Source: Anaerolineales bacterium (GTDB taxonomy: Bacteria; Chloroflexota; Anaerolineae; Anaerolineales; E44-bin32). From it: a DNA stretch of 52,702 bases. Location of the stretch: positions 1 through 52,702 of the forward strand of contig JARRPX010000025.1 in NCBI GenBank assembly GCA_037382465.1. The letters run 5' to 3'. Below the pieces are notes generated by a model. It saw nothing but the letters and a program-made list of their open reading frames with translations, had not been told where the DNA came from and did not search any database. A program made the position numbers and the translations under genes. Positions 17,502-26,338 of this stretch are shown here, piece by piece (position 1 is the stretch's first letter; each line of letters begins with the position of its first letter).

Positions 17502-18074
17502 TCACTCCCTCGGCACGGTGTGATGCGCGCGGCAGCGGGCTTCATACATTTCACTCGCGCCGACGACGACCACTGGATCGTCGTAGCGAGCCGGCTTGCC
17601 GTCGATCAAGCGTTGCGTGCGGCAGGCGTCATTGCCGCATACCATGCAAATGGCATGCAGTTTATCGACATGTTCCGCCTGCGCCATGAGTGAGGGCATC
17701 GGCCCGAAGGGTTCGCCGCGGAAGTCGGTATCGAGTCCGGCCACCAGAACGCGGATGCCGCGGTCCGCCAGTTCCTGGACAACATGGACGATATCTTCAT
17801 CGAAGAACTGCGCTTCATCCACGGCGACCACCGTGGTGTCTGCGTCAAGCAGCTCCAGGATCACACTCGAATGATCGATCGGCGTCGCTTCGAATTCGGC
17901 TCCCGCGTGGGATGCGAGTTTCTCTTCGCCGAAGCGCGTGTCGATGCTCGGTTTGAAGACCTGCAATTTCTGACGGGCGATCTTCGCCCGGCGTAATCTG
18001 CGGATGAGTTCATCGGTCTTTCCGCTGAACATCGACCCAACGATGAGCTCAACGCTGCCATTTTGATGTTTCAT
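17502..18074 (-). CDS. tdk: Thymidine kinase (type II)
   Basis: Pyrimidine salvage: thymidine plus ATP to dTMP. 190 aa. P-loop [19 protein letters not shown], the Asp/Glu pair VDEAQFF, the lasso with [15 protein letters not shown], zinc ligands CMVCGNDAC and a C-terminal Cys/His pair (RCRAHH). ATG at 18074 with GAGGG upstream; nine in-frame codons further upstream have no site. A strong intrinsic terminator separates it from rpmE, so tdk-hpt-cca-dinB is probably its own unit. Confidence 0.95.
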   Translation of the reverse strand: MKHQNGSVELIVGSMFSGKTDELIRRLRRAKIARQKLQVFKPSIDTRFGEEKLASHAGAEFEATPIDHSSVILELLDADTTVVAVDEAQFFDEDIVHVVQELADRGIRVLVAGLDTDFRGEPFGPMPSLMAQAEHVDKLHAICMVCGNDACRTQRLIDGKPARYDDPVVVVGASEMYEARCRAHHTVPRE

Positions 18075-18103
18075 GCAAACCCTCTGTTTTGAAGTCGACA
18101 ACG

Positions 18104-18129
18104 AAAAAGGCAGGTGTGATTCACCTGCC
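18104..18129 (-). terminator. Rho-independent terminator after rpmE
   Basis: Read on the minus strand: GGCAGGTG, 5-nt loop, CACCTGCC, then TTTTT. Eight perfect base pairs with a U-tract; located between the rpmE stop and the tdk start. It ends the ribosomal protein transcript. Confidence 0.88.
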
Positions 18130-18185
18130 CTACGTTACCTCATGCGCTCTTGAGAATCAAGCTCGCTTGCGATAGCAATATTGCC

Positions 18186-18653
18186 TCACGCCTCTTTTTC
18201 AGCCTCAGGCAGTTTGAATCCGGCCCGGCCCAACGCACGTTTCAGATCGGCCAGCGTCTTGCGGCCGATGCCATCGATCGCCAATACTTTGTCGTCCCCC
18301 TCAGCCAGCAGTGCAAGTGCGTCACCAACGACTTCGATCCCGGCCTTGAGATACTTGCCTTCCGTTCGAGAGCCCAACTCGAGCTCCGTAATCGGCAGGT
18401 CAGGTGACGTGCGTGCAGCTTCGCGCTCTTCTTGCTCGGCGATGTATTCTTCCCGGGCTTGCAAGCGTTTATAGAAGCGATCCACCTGCCCCTCGGTGTC
18501 TACGATGCGTTGTTCGCCGGTGTAGAACGGATGACACTTCGAGCAGACGTCGGTCGTGATCGACTCCACGGTCGAACCGGTCTCCCATGTATTGCCACAA
18601 GCACAAGTGACTTTGGCATTCGTGTAGTATTTGGGATGTATGTTTTCTTTCAT
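18186..18653 (-). CDS. rpmE: Ribosomal protein L31 fused to an RNA polymerase alpha-CTD-like domain
   Basis: Residues 1-70 are a zinc-type L31 ([10 protein letters not shown], Cys17, Cys19, Cys37, Cys40, HPFYTG). L31 normally ends there. Here a charged helix (about 60-82) leads into about 65 residues very like the alpha-CTD of RNA polymerase: [28 protein letters not shown], then [18 protein letters not shown] and GRAGFKLPE, matching the alpha-CTD scheme of ...LxLSxRxxNxLKxAGIxTVGDL...NFGRKSLxEIKxxL. The domain contains helix-hairpin-helix elements that in alpha contact UP-element DNA and regulators. One continuous reading frame of 155 aa with a terminator after it, so it is not a frameshift artefact. 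What the fusion does on the ribosome is unknown. Confidence 0.9.
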   Translation of the reverse strand: MKENIHPKYYTNAKVTCACGNTWETGSTVESITTDVCSKCHPFYTGEQRIVDTEGQVDRFYKRLQAREEYIAEQEEREAARTSPDLPITELELGSRTEGKYLKAGIEVVGDALALLAEGDDKVLAIDGIGRKTLADLKRALGRAGFKLPEAEKEA

Positions 18654-18755
18654 CGTTTATCCAACCTCCCCGGTTTGGCACGAATTGCCCCGGGCAAGCT
18701 GATCCCCGGGGAAGGATTCAGCATGTTGGGCGACAATCGTGCGCGTTATTCGAAT

Positions 18756-19010
18756 CTATTCAGGAATTACGTTTACGCGTTTTCGGCCTCGACTCATGTA
18801 ATCGTAGTGCACCACGCCGTCCGAGATAGCAAAGAGCGTGTCGTCTTTACCTCTGCGCACGTTCTCACCCGGGTGAATCTGCGTGCCGCGCTGACGGACG
18901 ATGATGTTGCCGACGATCACGCGCTCGCCGCCGAATTTCTTGACGCCGAGCCGCTTCGAATGACTGTCACGGCCGTTGCGGCTTGAACCGCCACCTTTTT
19001 TATGCGCCAT
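18756..19010 (-). CDS. rpmA: Ribosomal protein L27
   Basis: Large-subunit protein next to the peptidyl transferase centre. [20 protein letters not shown], then [20 protein letters not shown] are diagnostic; 84 aa is normal. The N-terminus begins directly with AHKKG, without the cleaved leader found in Firmicutes. AGAGG precedes the ATG. It follows rplU by 16 bp. Confidence 0.97.
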   Translation of the reverse strand: MAHKKGGGSSRNGRDSHSKRLGVKKFGGERVIVGNIIVRQRGTQIHPGENVRRGKDDTLFAISDGVVHYDYMSRGRKRVNVIPE

Positions 19011-19026
19011 GATATCCTCTTACCTT

Positions 19027-19716
19027 CTACTTCTCACTTTTTGCTTTACTCGAGCTCGACTTTCCGCTCGACTTTCCGCTCGATTTCCCACTCGACTTTT
19101 TTGCCGTCGACTTCTTGGTGCTCGTTTTCTTGTCCGCCGATGTGGATTTTGTTGAACTCGACTTCGATTTTGTTGTCGAGGATTTCGCCTTGGTGGTTTT
19201 TGCTTTCGATTTCGACGTTGAGGCGGCTTTGGTCGTCGTGCCAGCCTTGGTCGTCGGCTTCTTCGCAGCGGGTTTTGTCGAGGCTTTCTTCGCCGTTAAC
19301 GTCGATTTCGCCGCCGGCTCGGATTTCTCAGCCGTCTTCTTCTGCGGCGCGGGCTTGCTTTCCTTTTCCGCTTCCTTCGTCTCGGCCTTCTTCGCCGACG
19401 ATGGTGCGCCGATCGCGTCGATCAACACACGCGTGTAGCGCTGACGGTGCCCCTTTGTGCGCCGGTATCTCTCCTTTGGAATGTACTTGAAGACGATGAC
19501 CTTCGGCGCTTTTATCTCGGCGAGAACGGTGCCCTTGATCGAAACACCCTTGACGTAGGGATTGCCGACCTCCGTCGTGCCGTCGTCCACGACAAGCAGG
19601 ACCTCTTTGAACGTGACCGATTTGCCGACTTCGATGGGCAGACGATCGACTTCGATCGTTTCACCTTCACGGGCAACGTATTGTTTGCCGCCCGATTCAA
19701 CAATTGCATATTTCAT
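19027..19716 (-). CDS. rplU: Ribosomal protein L21 with long basic tail
   Basis: Residues 1-103 are a normal L21 (MKYAIVESGGKQYVAREGET, then KPY-type loop as GNPYVKGVSIKGTV, and KRYRRTKGHRQRYT-like end). The remaining about 125 residues are almost only Lys, Ala, Ser, Thr and Glu (KSTSADKKTSTKKSTAKKSS), ending in SGKSS repeats. L21 is usually about 103 aa. The tail resembles disordered histone-H1-like tails and is expected to project from the ribosome; function unknown. GGAGA lies upstream of the ATG. First gene of an rplU-rpmA(-rpmE) unit with its own promoter. Confidence 0.93.
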   Translation of the reverse strand: MKYAIVESGGKQYVAREGETIEVDRLPIEVGKSVTFKEVLLVVDDGTTEVGNPYVKGVSIKGTVLAEIKAPKVIVFKYIPKERYRRTKGHRQRYTRVLIDAIGAPSSAKKAETKEAEKESKPAPQKKTAEKSEPAAKSTLTAKKASTKPAAKKPTTKAGTTTKAASTSKSKAKTTKAKSSTTKSKSSSTKSTSADKKTSTKKSTAKKSSGKSSGKSSGKSSSSKAKSEK

Positions 19717-19790
19717 CTCTATACGTTCTCCAGCTTCGCTTCACCATCATCTCTGCGAACTTCACGGTATGGCCGCCGAGTGACGGGGAA

Positions 19791-19830
19791 GTTGGGGATT
19801 CACACACATGCCCCAACCTCATCGGTGGGG
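19791..19830 (-). promoter_or_regulatory. Alternative hairpins in the rplU leader
   Basis: On the minus strand GTTGGGG (19811-19817) can pair with CCCCAAC (19791-19797), a 7-bp stem. The same bases can instead pair upstream (TGGGG/CCCCA arms 19811-19815 and 19826-19830). The two are mutually exclusive, as in autoregulated ribosomal protein leaders, but no match to a known L21 leader was established. Confidence 0.4.
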
Positions 19831-19837
19831 CGACGAG

Positions 19838-19865
19838 ATTATACCACCAGCCCAATGCCTGTCAA
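19838..19865 (-). promoter_or_regulatory. Promoter of rplU-rpmA(-rpmE)
   Basis: Minus-strand TTGACA (19860-19865), 16-bp spacer, TATAAT (19838-19843): both boxes perfect. The start site would lie near 19831, giving a leader of about 115 nt. Confidence 0.85.
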
Positions 19866-19969
19866 TGATTCGCATTCGAGGAACTATAGATCCACTGTAA
19901 CGAACCAGGTCAGGCAGAATACCGCACTCGAAATTCATCCGAAGCCGCCGGTCGTGGAAATGAGTCGAG

Positions 19970-22900
19970 CTAATCTCCCGCTACGGGCTCAGGTTCCTCG
20001 ACCGAAGCTTCCACCTCGATTTCGACGTCTTCATCCGCAGGCTCGAGTTCGCCATCCAGTCGTTCGTCGTGCAAAGCGACGTCGGAGCCCGGGAAACCCG
20101 TCCCGGCCGGGATCAGTTTCCCGATGATCACGTTTTCCTTCAAGCCGCGCAGGTAATCCACTTTGCCTTCGATCGCCGCATTGGCCAACACCTTGATCGT
20201 GTGTTGGAATGATGACGCCGAAAGGAACGACTCCGTGCTCAACGAAGCCTTCGTCACGCCGAGGAGTACCTGCATCGCTCGAGCGGGTTTGCCGCCCTCT
20301 GCGATGATGGCTTCGTTCAAACGGATCAAGTAGCGTCGATCGATCAGGTCGCCCGGCAGCAGCGAGGTATCACCCGCCTGCATGACTTGCACCTTAGAAA
20401 GCATCTTGCGGATGATCACCTCGAAGTGCTTGTCGTTGATGTTCTGACCTTGCGAGCGATACACCTTTTGTACTTCGATCAACAGGTAGGCTTCACACGC
20501 CTCCGGCCCAAGGATGCGTAATATTCGATGCGGGTTCAGGGAACCTTCCGTAATCTGCTGGCCGGCTTCGATCTTCTGTCCATTTTTAACCAGAAGTCGC
20601 GCGCTGGCCGGGATGTCATATTCGACTTCATCGACGCGATCGTACGATACGATCACCTTGCCATCCTCCAAGCGCAAACGGCCTGCATGGCTGGCAACGA
20701 TCGTCGAATCGCCGCGTTTCGCAATCAACTCGCCGGCATCGATTTCCTGGCCATCTTCCACTTTTATCGCCCAGTTCCCCGGTACGGAATATTCATCGGA
20801 GAGCAATTCGCTGAGGTGGACGCGGACCTTGCGTGGTCCGTCCGGAACGTCCGGCTCGATGATTTCCACCGTTCCGGCGATTTCCGAGATGACCGCCTCA
20901 CCCTTGGGTTTCTTGCGCGCTTCGAACAGTTCTTCAACGCGCGGAAGACCCGTCGTGATGTCGCCGCCTGCGGCCACGCCGCCGGTGTGGAAGGTACGCA
21001 GGGTCAGCTGTGTGCCTGGCTCACCAATGGATTGTGCGGCCACGATTCCGACTGCGGCGCCGAACGATACCAGCTCGCCTCGTCCCAGATCCATTCCATA
21101 ACAGTTGCGGCAGAGGCCGAACTGCAGTTCACAGGTCAGCGGGGAACGGACGTAGACTTTTTCGACGCCCGCTTCGGAGATCATGCGTGCTTCACGCAGC
21201 GTGATCAGATCGCCGCGCTTGAACAAGATCTCGCCCGATTCCGGATCGGCGACTTTTCGTGCGAGAACCCGTCCGACGAGGCGGGCATGGAATTCCTGCC
21301 CTGCCACATCGTCTGAACGGCGAATCCAGATCCCGTTCTCCGTTTTGCAGTCCACGTCGTTGATGATCACGTCCTGCGCCACGTCCACCAGCCGCCGGGT
21401 GAGATAACCGGCATCCGCCGTCCGCAATGCCGTGTCCGTCAAACCTTTACGGGCGCCGTGTGTGGAGATGAAGTACTCGAGCGTGGTCAGCCCGTCACGG
21501 AAATTCGAGCGGATCGGCAGGGGGATGATGCGTCCCGCAGGGTCGGCCATCAGACCTCGCATCCCTGCGAGCTGGGAAATCGGTTGGAAACCGCCCTTGG
21601 TCGCCCCGGAGAGCGCCATGGTGGACAAGTTGCCTGTGGGATCCATCGTCTCCCGTACGGCGTCGGCGACTTCCGTCGTGGTATCCTGCCAGAGTTCGAT
21701 GATGCGTTCCTTCTGTTCCTGCTCGGTCAGCAAGCCGCGCTGGTAATCGACGCGTACCGCTTCGGCATCTTCCAGGGTGCGCGAGATGATTTCCCTTCTC
21801 GAGCTCGGAACGGTGATGTCCGAAACGGCGATCGTCGTACCCGAACGCGTGGCGTACTTGAAGCCCACGTCCTTGATGGCGTCGACCACGGCCGGCGTAC
21901 CTTCTTCCCGGAGCAGATGGTAGATGTCACTCACCAATTCCTGGATCGATCCTTTGTCCAGGACGCGATTGACGAAGCGCAGTTCATCGGGGAGCACCAT
22001 GTTGAAGATCACCCGCCCGACGGTCGTCTCGACCAGACGCTCCTGCGGCTCGGAAAGGCGTACGCCTTCCTCGTCGTACCAGGTTTGGGTATAGATCTTG
22101 ATACCGCTATGGATTTCCACCTGGCCGAGAGAATATGCCAGTTCGACCTCATCCATGTCTGCAAAGGCGCGTCCTTCCCCGAGATGTTCTTTCCCTTCTT
22201 CGGACATCGTCAGGTAATACACGCCGAGAACCATGTCCTTGGTCGGACTGACGATCGGTTCGCCATCGGCGGGTTTGAGCAAGTTCCGTGAGGAGAGCAT
22301 CAGCTCACGCGCTTCGCGAACGGACTCCTGCGACAGCGGCAGGTGCACCGACATTTGATCTCCGTCGAAGTCGGCGTTGAAGGCGGCGCACACCAACGGA
22401 TGGAGCTGAATCGCCTTGCCTTCCACCAACACCGGTTCGAAGGCCTGAATGCCGAGGCGATGCAAGGTCGGAGCCCGGTTGAGCAGCACCGGCCGATCCT
22501 TAATCACTTTCTCGAGGACTTCCCAGACTTCCGGTCGTTCGCGCTCGATGATGCGTTTGGCGCCCTTGACGTTCGCCGCGTAGTTGTGTGCAACGAGCTT
22601 CGAGATCACGAATGGGCGGTAGAGTTCGAGGGCCATCGTCTTCGGCAGTCCACATTGATAGAGCTTGAGATGCGGGCCGATGACGATCACCGAGCGTCCG
22701 GAATAGTCCACGCGCTTTCCGAGCAAGTTGCGTCGGAAGCGTCCTTTCTTGCCCTTGAGCATGTCGCTGAGGGATTTCAATTCCCGGCGGCCGCGGCGCG
22801 ATAGCGCCTTGCCGCGCTGGGCATTGTCGATCAACGAATCCACCGCTTCCTGCAGCATGCGTTTCTCGTTGCGCACGATGACGTCCGGCGCGCCGAGTTC

Positions 22901-24250
22901 GACCAGCCGCTTCAGGCGATTGTTGCGATTGATCACGCGGCGATACAAATCATTCAGGTCGGACGTGGCGAAACGTCCGCCGTCGAGTTGGACCATCGGG
23001 CGGAGGTCCGGCGGAATCACGGGCAGCTGCGTCAGAATCATCCATTCCGGCCGATTCCCCGAGCGCCGGAAGGCTTCGACGACCTTGAGCCGTTTGGTCG
23101 CCTTCTTACGGCGCTGCTTGCTGCGGGTTGTGCGAACCTCGACCCACAACTCTTCCGTGAGTTTATCCAAGTCCATGCGCTGCAAGATCTCGTAAAATGC
23201 TTCTGCGCCCATGTCCGCTCGAAACACCTGGCCCCACTTGTTTTTCAATTCCCGATAGCGGCTTTCGCCCAGGAACAACATGGGATGGATGGCGCTCAAT
23301 TCCTCCAGATCGCTTTTTAACTCTTCGATTTGGTCGGCCGCTTCGTCATCGACATGTTCGTCAAGCCCTTCGATGGCAAGCTCGGCTTCGGCTTTTATCT
23401 TTTCAGCCTCCATCTTGATGCTTGCGATCTCACCGTTGCGTTTCTCTTTCAACGCAGACTCGACGTCGTTCAAATGCTCTTTAACAGCTTCCTGGACCAG
23501 TTTGATGTGATCGTTGTTGATCGTTTCCTGTTTATCTGCGATCAACATGTCGATGGCCTCGAAGCGGATCGGCGCGCGTATGGTCTTGTCGAGTTTTTCG
23601 CTGAGGGTTTTTTCCAGACGCTGGCCTTCGCGAATCACGGGATCGATTTGATTTGCGACTTCCTCTTCATAGGCCTGCTGAATTTCACGCTGCTTTTGTT
23701 CAAGCGCCTCGAGTTCCGCCTTACGATCGGCTTTGATATCCGCGATGCGCTTCTTATAGGCGTCGGCGCGAGTCTTTTCGTGTTGTGTGATTTCGTCTTC
23801 GACGCGTTTTATGGCGCGCTGTTTCGCATCATCGTCCACCTGGGTAACGACGTACTGCGCGAAATAGAGCACGCGATCCAGATTACGTCTGGATACGTTC
23901 AACAAGAGGCCAAGGTAGGAGGGAACACGCCGCGTATACCACACGTGTGCGACGGGGGCAGCCAAGGTGATGTGCCCCATGCGCTCTCTACGCACGGAGG
24001 AACGTGTGACTTCTACGCCGCACTTCTCGCAGGTAATTCCCTTGAAGCGAATATTCTTATACTTACCGCAGTAGCACTGCCAATCCCGCTGTGGTCCAAA
24101 GATCGCTTCGCAAAACAAACCATCCTTCTCCGGCCGCAACCTGCGGTAATTGATCGTTTCCGGTTTTAATACCTCTCCGTAAGACCAACTCAGAATAGTT
24201 TCCGGTGATGCCAGACTTACCCGTAACGCTCGAAATCCCTTCGCTTCCAC
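19970..24250 (-). CDS. rpoC: DNA-directed RNA polymerase subunit beta'
   Basis: Catalytic subunit of RNA polymerase, 1426 aa. N-terminal zinc site Cys59, Cys61, Cys74, Cys77; then a roughly 165-residue charged coiled-coil insertion (about 140-320) absent from E. coli beta'; clamp and double-psi barrel with [19 protein letters not shown] and the Mg-binding NADFDGD (about 628); trigger-loop region with [20 protein letters not shown]; second zinc site around [11 protein letters not shown]. The acidic C-terminus ([16 protein letters not shown]) is long. GTG start, GGAGG 6 nt upstream. rpoB, normally directly upstream, is not here: the upstream gene is unrelated. rpoC therefore has its own promoter region. 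Confidence 0.97.
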   Translation of the reverse strand: MEAKGFRALRVSLASPETILSWSYGEVLKPETINYRRLRPEKDGLFCEAIFGPQRDWQCYCGKYKNIRFKGITCEKCGVEVTRSSVRRERMGHITLAAPVAHVWYTRRVPSYLGLLLNVSRRNLDRVLYFAQYVVTQVDDDAKQRAIKRVEDEITQHEKTRADAYKKRIADIKADRKAELEALEQKQREIQQAYEEEVANQIDPVIREGQRLEKTLSEKLDKTIRAPIRFEAIDMLIADKQETINNDHIKLVQEAVKEHLNDVESALKEKRNGEIASIKMEAEKIKAEAELAIEGLDEHVDDEAADQIEELKSDLEELSAIHPMLFLGESRYRELKNKWGQVFRADMGAEAFYEILQRMDLDKLTEELWVEVRTTRSKQRRKKATKRLKVVEAFRRSGNRPEWMILTQLPVIPPDLRPMVQLDGGRFATSDLNDLYRRVINRNNRLKRLVELGAPDVIVRNEKRMLQEAVDSLIDNAQRGKALSRRGRRELKSLSDMLKGKKGRFRRNLLGKRVDYSGRSVIVIGPHLKLYQCGLPKTMALELYRPFVISKLVAHNYAANVKGAKRIIERERPEVWEVLEKVIKDRPVLLNRAPTLHRLGIQAFEPVLVEGKAIQLHPLVCAAFNADFDGDQMSVHLPLSQESVREARELMLSSRNLLKPADGEPIVSPTKDMVLGVYYLTMSEEGKEHLGEGRAFADMDEVELAYSLGQVEIHSGIKIYTQTWYDEEGVRLSEPQERLVETTVGRVIFNMVLPDELRFVNRVLDKGSIQELVSDIYHLLREEGTPAVVDAIKDVGFKYATRSGTTIAVSDITVPSSRREIISRTLEDAEAVRVDYQRGLLTEQEQKERIIELWQDTTTEVADAVRETMDPTGNLSTMALSGATKGGFQPISQLAGMRGLMADPAGRIIPLPIRSNFRDGLTTLEYFISTHGARKGLTDTALRTADAGYLTRRLVDVAQDVIINDVDCKTENGIWIRRSDDVAGQEFHARLVGRVLARKVADPESGEILFKRGDLITLREARMISEAGVEKVYVRSPLTCELQFGLCRNCYGMDLGRGELVSFGAAVGIVAAQSIGEPGTQLTLRTFHTGGVAAGGDITTGLPRVEELFEARKKPKGEAVISEIAGTVEIIEPDVPDGPRKVRVHLSELLSDEYSVPGNWAIKVEDGQEIDAGELIAKRGDSTIVASHAGRLRLEDGKVIVSYDRVDEVEYDIPASARLLVKNGQKIEAGQQITEGSLNPHRILRILGPEACEAYLLIEVQKVYRSQGQNINDKHFEVIIRKMLSKVQVMQAGDTSLLPGDLIDRRYLIRLNEAIIAEGGKPARAMQVLLGVTKASLSTESFLSASSFQHTIKVLANAAIEGKVDYLRGLKENVIIGKLIPAGTGFPGSDVALHDERLDGELEPADEDVEIEVEASVEEPEPVAGD

Positions 24251-24316
24251 TAAATTCCTCCGTGGCGCTGTACTGACCTACAAAAATTCTTCCGATCCGA
24301 TGAACCCTTGACAGTA

Positions 24317-24341
24317 ATTATACGAACGGAACATACGTTCC
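24317..24341 (-). promoter_or_regulatory. Second -10 box with LexA-like GAAC-N4-GTTC palindrome
   Basis: TATAAT on the minus strand (24317-24322) with the palindrome GGAACATACGTTCC (forward 24328-24341) just upstream, in the spacer region. GAAC-N4-GTTC is the core of the LexA (SOS) box in Gram-positive bacteria. No good -35 accompanies this -10. A chance match or another regulator is possible. Confidence 0.45.
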
Positions 24342-24362
24342 ACAGCGCAGGCAAAGCAAAAC

Positions 24363-24395
24363 AAGCGCGTGAGGCTCCTTCGACCTCAAGCGCTT
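24363..24395 (-). terminator. Terminator-like hairpin in the rpoC leader
   Basis: On the minus strand AAGCGCTTGAGG pairs with CCTCACGCGCTT (11 of 12 pairs, 9-nt loop), followed by TGTTTTGCTTTG. It lies downstream of the first rpoC promoter, so it could act as an attenuator or as the end of read-through from the HEAT-like gene. Confidence 0.5.
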
Positions 24396-24433
24396 TAAAG
24401 TGCCGACCACCCGCTTGGGTTTCATAAGATTAT

Positions 24434-24461
24434 ATTCTACATTTAAACTGGAAAATGTCAA
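24434..24461 (-). promoter_or_regulatory. rpoC: Upstream rpoC promoter
   Basis: Minus-strand TTGACA (24456-24461), 16-bp spacer, TAGAAT (24434-24439). An overlapping TATAAT (24429-24434) is 21 bp from the -35 and fits less well. Confidence 0.65.
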
Positions 24462-24536
24462 GAAGAGTCGATCGTGCGAATCTCCAACGACCGGCCTTTC
24501 GATCGCGAATTTAACGGAAATTCGGATCTTCGCACG

Positions 24537-25514
24537 TTATCGCTGCGAATGACCTCCTTTCAGAGGACCTGACCAAGGATCCGGAAACAATTCGAGCGCT
24601 CGTGCGGCCGCCTTGACGATGCTTTCATCGCTATCGAACTGCCGTGCCTTGATTGCGGCTTGCGATTCAGGCGTGTGCCACTCGACCAACCGCAGCAGTG
24701 CGATCATTCTCGAACGATCGTTATCCGTCTCGATGGATTCGTCATTTTCAACCAAATATCCCGTACGCGGGGTCTCCAGGATCTCGATCAAGACCGGTAC
24801 CACGGCCATGTGATTGAGTCGGGCGAGGTATTGGGTGGATTGGTGGGCGACTTCCAAATCCGCCACACGCAGGGAGCGAAAACGATGAATTTGTATCGTC
24901 GTCAATACTGCCACTTCACGCACGAGTGGATCCGGATCTTCCATCGCGGCCGCGATCTCCTCCAGCTGTGCATCGTCCTGAGCAATTCCCGGGCGATTGG
25001 CAAAGGCGATCGCTTCCCGCATCCGCATGGACAAATCCCCCGTGCGAATGTCGTACTCGACTCGCGCTCGTTCCAGCAAGCGTCCCGCAGGTGTTTGTTC
25101 TACGAATTGCGGCTCTTCCTCGGTAAGCAGGAGTTCGTCCGGCGGCAAATCGAGCATGTGCAGCACTTGATCCACTACCGGTTGAATGGATGGCTCATTC
25201 AGCTCGCTCAGTTCTTCCAGATAAGCCCGTAGGCCGGCCCGGCCACCCGCCGTCATAACGCCACGAGCGCGCTCGCGCCAAAGGTTTACGTCCGCAGCAA
25301 TCTGCTGCTGCCGATTGCGCAATTGGATTTGCTCCTCCCGCAGCTGCTGCTTCTCCTCCCCTCGTAGCTCCAGCAATTGTTTGCCGATATCCTCGATCCG
25401 CCTTCCAAGTTCGATGAATTCATGCTGCACTTCATCCGCTTTGCGGTTGAGTACCTGTTGCAACGGTTTCAGCCCGAGGCCAAACACTGTCACTGCCCTC
25501 CTTGGACCCGACAA
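24537..25514 (-). CDS. Coiled-coil plus HEAT-like repeat protein of unknown function
   Basis: 325 aa, no signal peptide or membrane segment. Residues about 20-80 are a Glu/Gln/Arg-rich coiled coil (EEKQQLREEQIQLRNRQQQI). From about 185 the sequence shows helical pairs with DPDPLVREVAVLTTIQI and SDESIVKAAARALELFPDPW, typical of HEAT repeats, suggesting a protein-binding scaffold. I do not recognise the family. It has its own promoter (25647-25675) and is followed by the rpoC promoter region. Confidence 0.7.
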   Translation of the reverse strand: MSGPRRAVTVFGLGLKPLQQVLNRKADEVQHEFIELGRRIEDIGKQLLELRGEEKQQLREEQIQLRNRQQQIAADVNLWRERARGVMTAGGRAGLRAYLEELSELNEPSIQPVVDQVLHMLDLPPDELLLTEEEPQFVEQTPAGRLLERARVEYDIRTGDLSMRMREAIAFANRPGIAQDDAQLEEIAAAMEDPDPLVREVAVLTTIQIHRFRSLRVADLEVAHQSTQYLARLNHMAVVPVLIEILETPRTGYLVENDESIETDNDRSRMIALLRLVEWHTPESQAAIKARQFDSDESIVKAAARALELFPDPWSGPLKGGHSQR

Positions 25515-25646
25515 AGGGTTCGAAGGCGATTTGATCCAGATGAATTAAGTTACTCGCATACCCAAGAACGGTAAAATGACTTCGCGATCATCTCTTCTGC
25601 GTGACGGAAAGCCGTCCCGCATTTATCGTTCAAGCCATCACAAGTC

Positions 25647-25675
25647 AGTATAGTAAAGGAAAGATAGCACGTCAA
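25647..25675 (-). promoter_or_regulatory. Promoter of the HEAT-like gene
   Basis: Minus-strand TTGACG (25670-25675), 17-bp spacer, TATACT (25647-25652). Each box is one base from consensus. Confidence 0.7.
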
Positions 25676-25724
25676 ACACTTTCTGCTCGCTACAAAGCAG
25701 ACGACTCGTTCGAGAAAAATCGTA

Positions 25725-25753
25725 TTGGCGCGAAGTTAAATATTGCCTAAGAT
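25725..25753 (+). promoter_or_regulatory. Promoter of the zinc-ribbon membrane protein gene
   Basis: TTGGCG, 17-bp spacer, TAAGAT. Four of six matches in each box, at ideal spacing, about 80 bp before the ATG. Confidence 0.45.
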
Positions 25754-25831
25754 ACTCTCACCCCGGACCCACCTGATATTCAACACGGATTCAGCCGCCC
25801 CCGTGTGCGATCGACGCAGACAAGGAATGAG

Positions 25832-26260
25832 ATGAAGATGGATGCCTTCCAGCCGATTTCGAATAAACCGCACGATGACGACGAGAAGCCCGACTTTCAA
25901 AGCATATTGTCGCGCCGGTGCCCCCGCTGTAATGGTGAATTGGAATTCCACAGCAGCAGACCCAAGGTCGGCGCTCCGGACGAAACCATTCGCTGCTCGT
26001 CCTGTGGTTATACGCTCGACCTTTCGGACGCTGCGAGTTTCCAGGTGGGAGAGACGGGCGTGGATCTGAATCTGCAGCCCGGATGGTTGACGGCCCTGCA
26101 GCACGGCGGACTGCCGAATTTCAGCGTTCGCAGAAAAGACGGGGATGAAGTGCCTCTATCAGACTGGATCCGCAGCGCGAGCAGCGTATTTCGAACCTGT
26201 AACCTGGTCATCTTTTTCATGATCCTTGTTGTCGTGATCGTTGTAATCTTCTTGCAATAA
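25832..26260 (+). CDS. Tail-anchored zinc-ribbon protein
   Basis: 142 aa. A zinc ribbon at about 25-60 (CPRCNGELEFH...CSSCGYTLDL) and a single hydrophobic C-terminal segment (VIFFMILVVVIVVIFLQ) running to the last residue, so the protein should be anchored by its tail with the ribbon in the cytoplasm. AAGGA stands 7 nt before the chosen ATG. Family not recognised; two Cys pairs suggest zinc or a protein-interaction role. Confidence 0.8.
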   Translation: MKMDAFQPISNKPHDDDEKPDFQSILSRRCPRCNGELEFHSSRPKVGAPDETIRCSSCGYTLDLSDAASFQVGETGVDLNLQPGWLTALQHGGLPNFSVRRKDGDEVPLSDWIRSASSVFRTCNLVIFFMILVVVIVVIFLQ

Positions 26261-26338
26261 ATCGATCGTTTCGTCTCCTCATCTCGCACATCCACGGAGA
26301 ATTTGAGGCGCACTTCCAGACCCATCCTGCGGGGAAGC

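Larger units (their letters stand above)
24251..24536. other. rpoC leader and promoter region
   Basis: Holds, in minus-strand order, a TTGACA/TAGAAT promoter, a terminator-like hairpin, a GAAC-N4-GTTC palindrome, and a second TATAAT close to the gene; each is listed separately. Expected leader from the first promoter is about 175 nt. Confidence 0.6.
25515..25831. other. Divergent intergenic region with a promoter each way
   Basis: Separates the HEAT-like gene (minus) from the zinc-ribbon gene (plus). Contains the two promoters listed separately; nothing else recognised. Confidence 0.55.

Noticed and set aside
24328-24341. Firm SOS-regulation claim for rpoC
   Set aside because: The palindrome fits the Gram-positive LexA core, but a single site without lexA/recA for comparison does not establish it; kept at low confidence.
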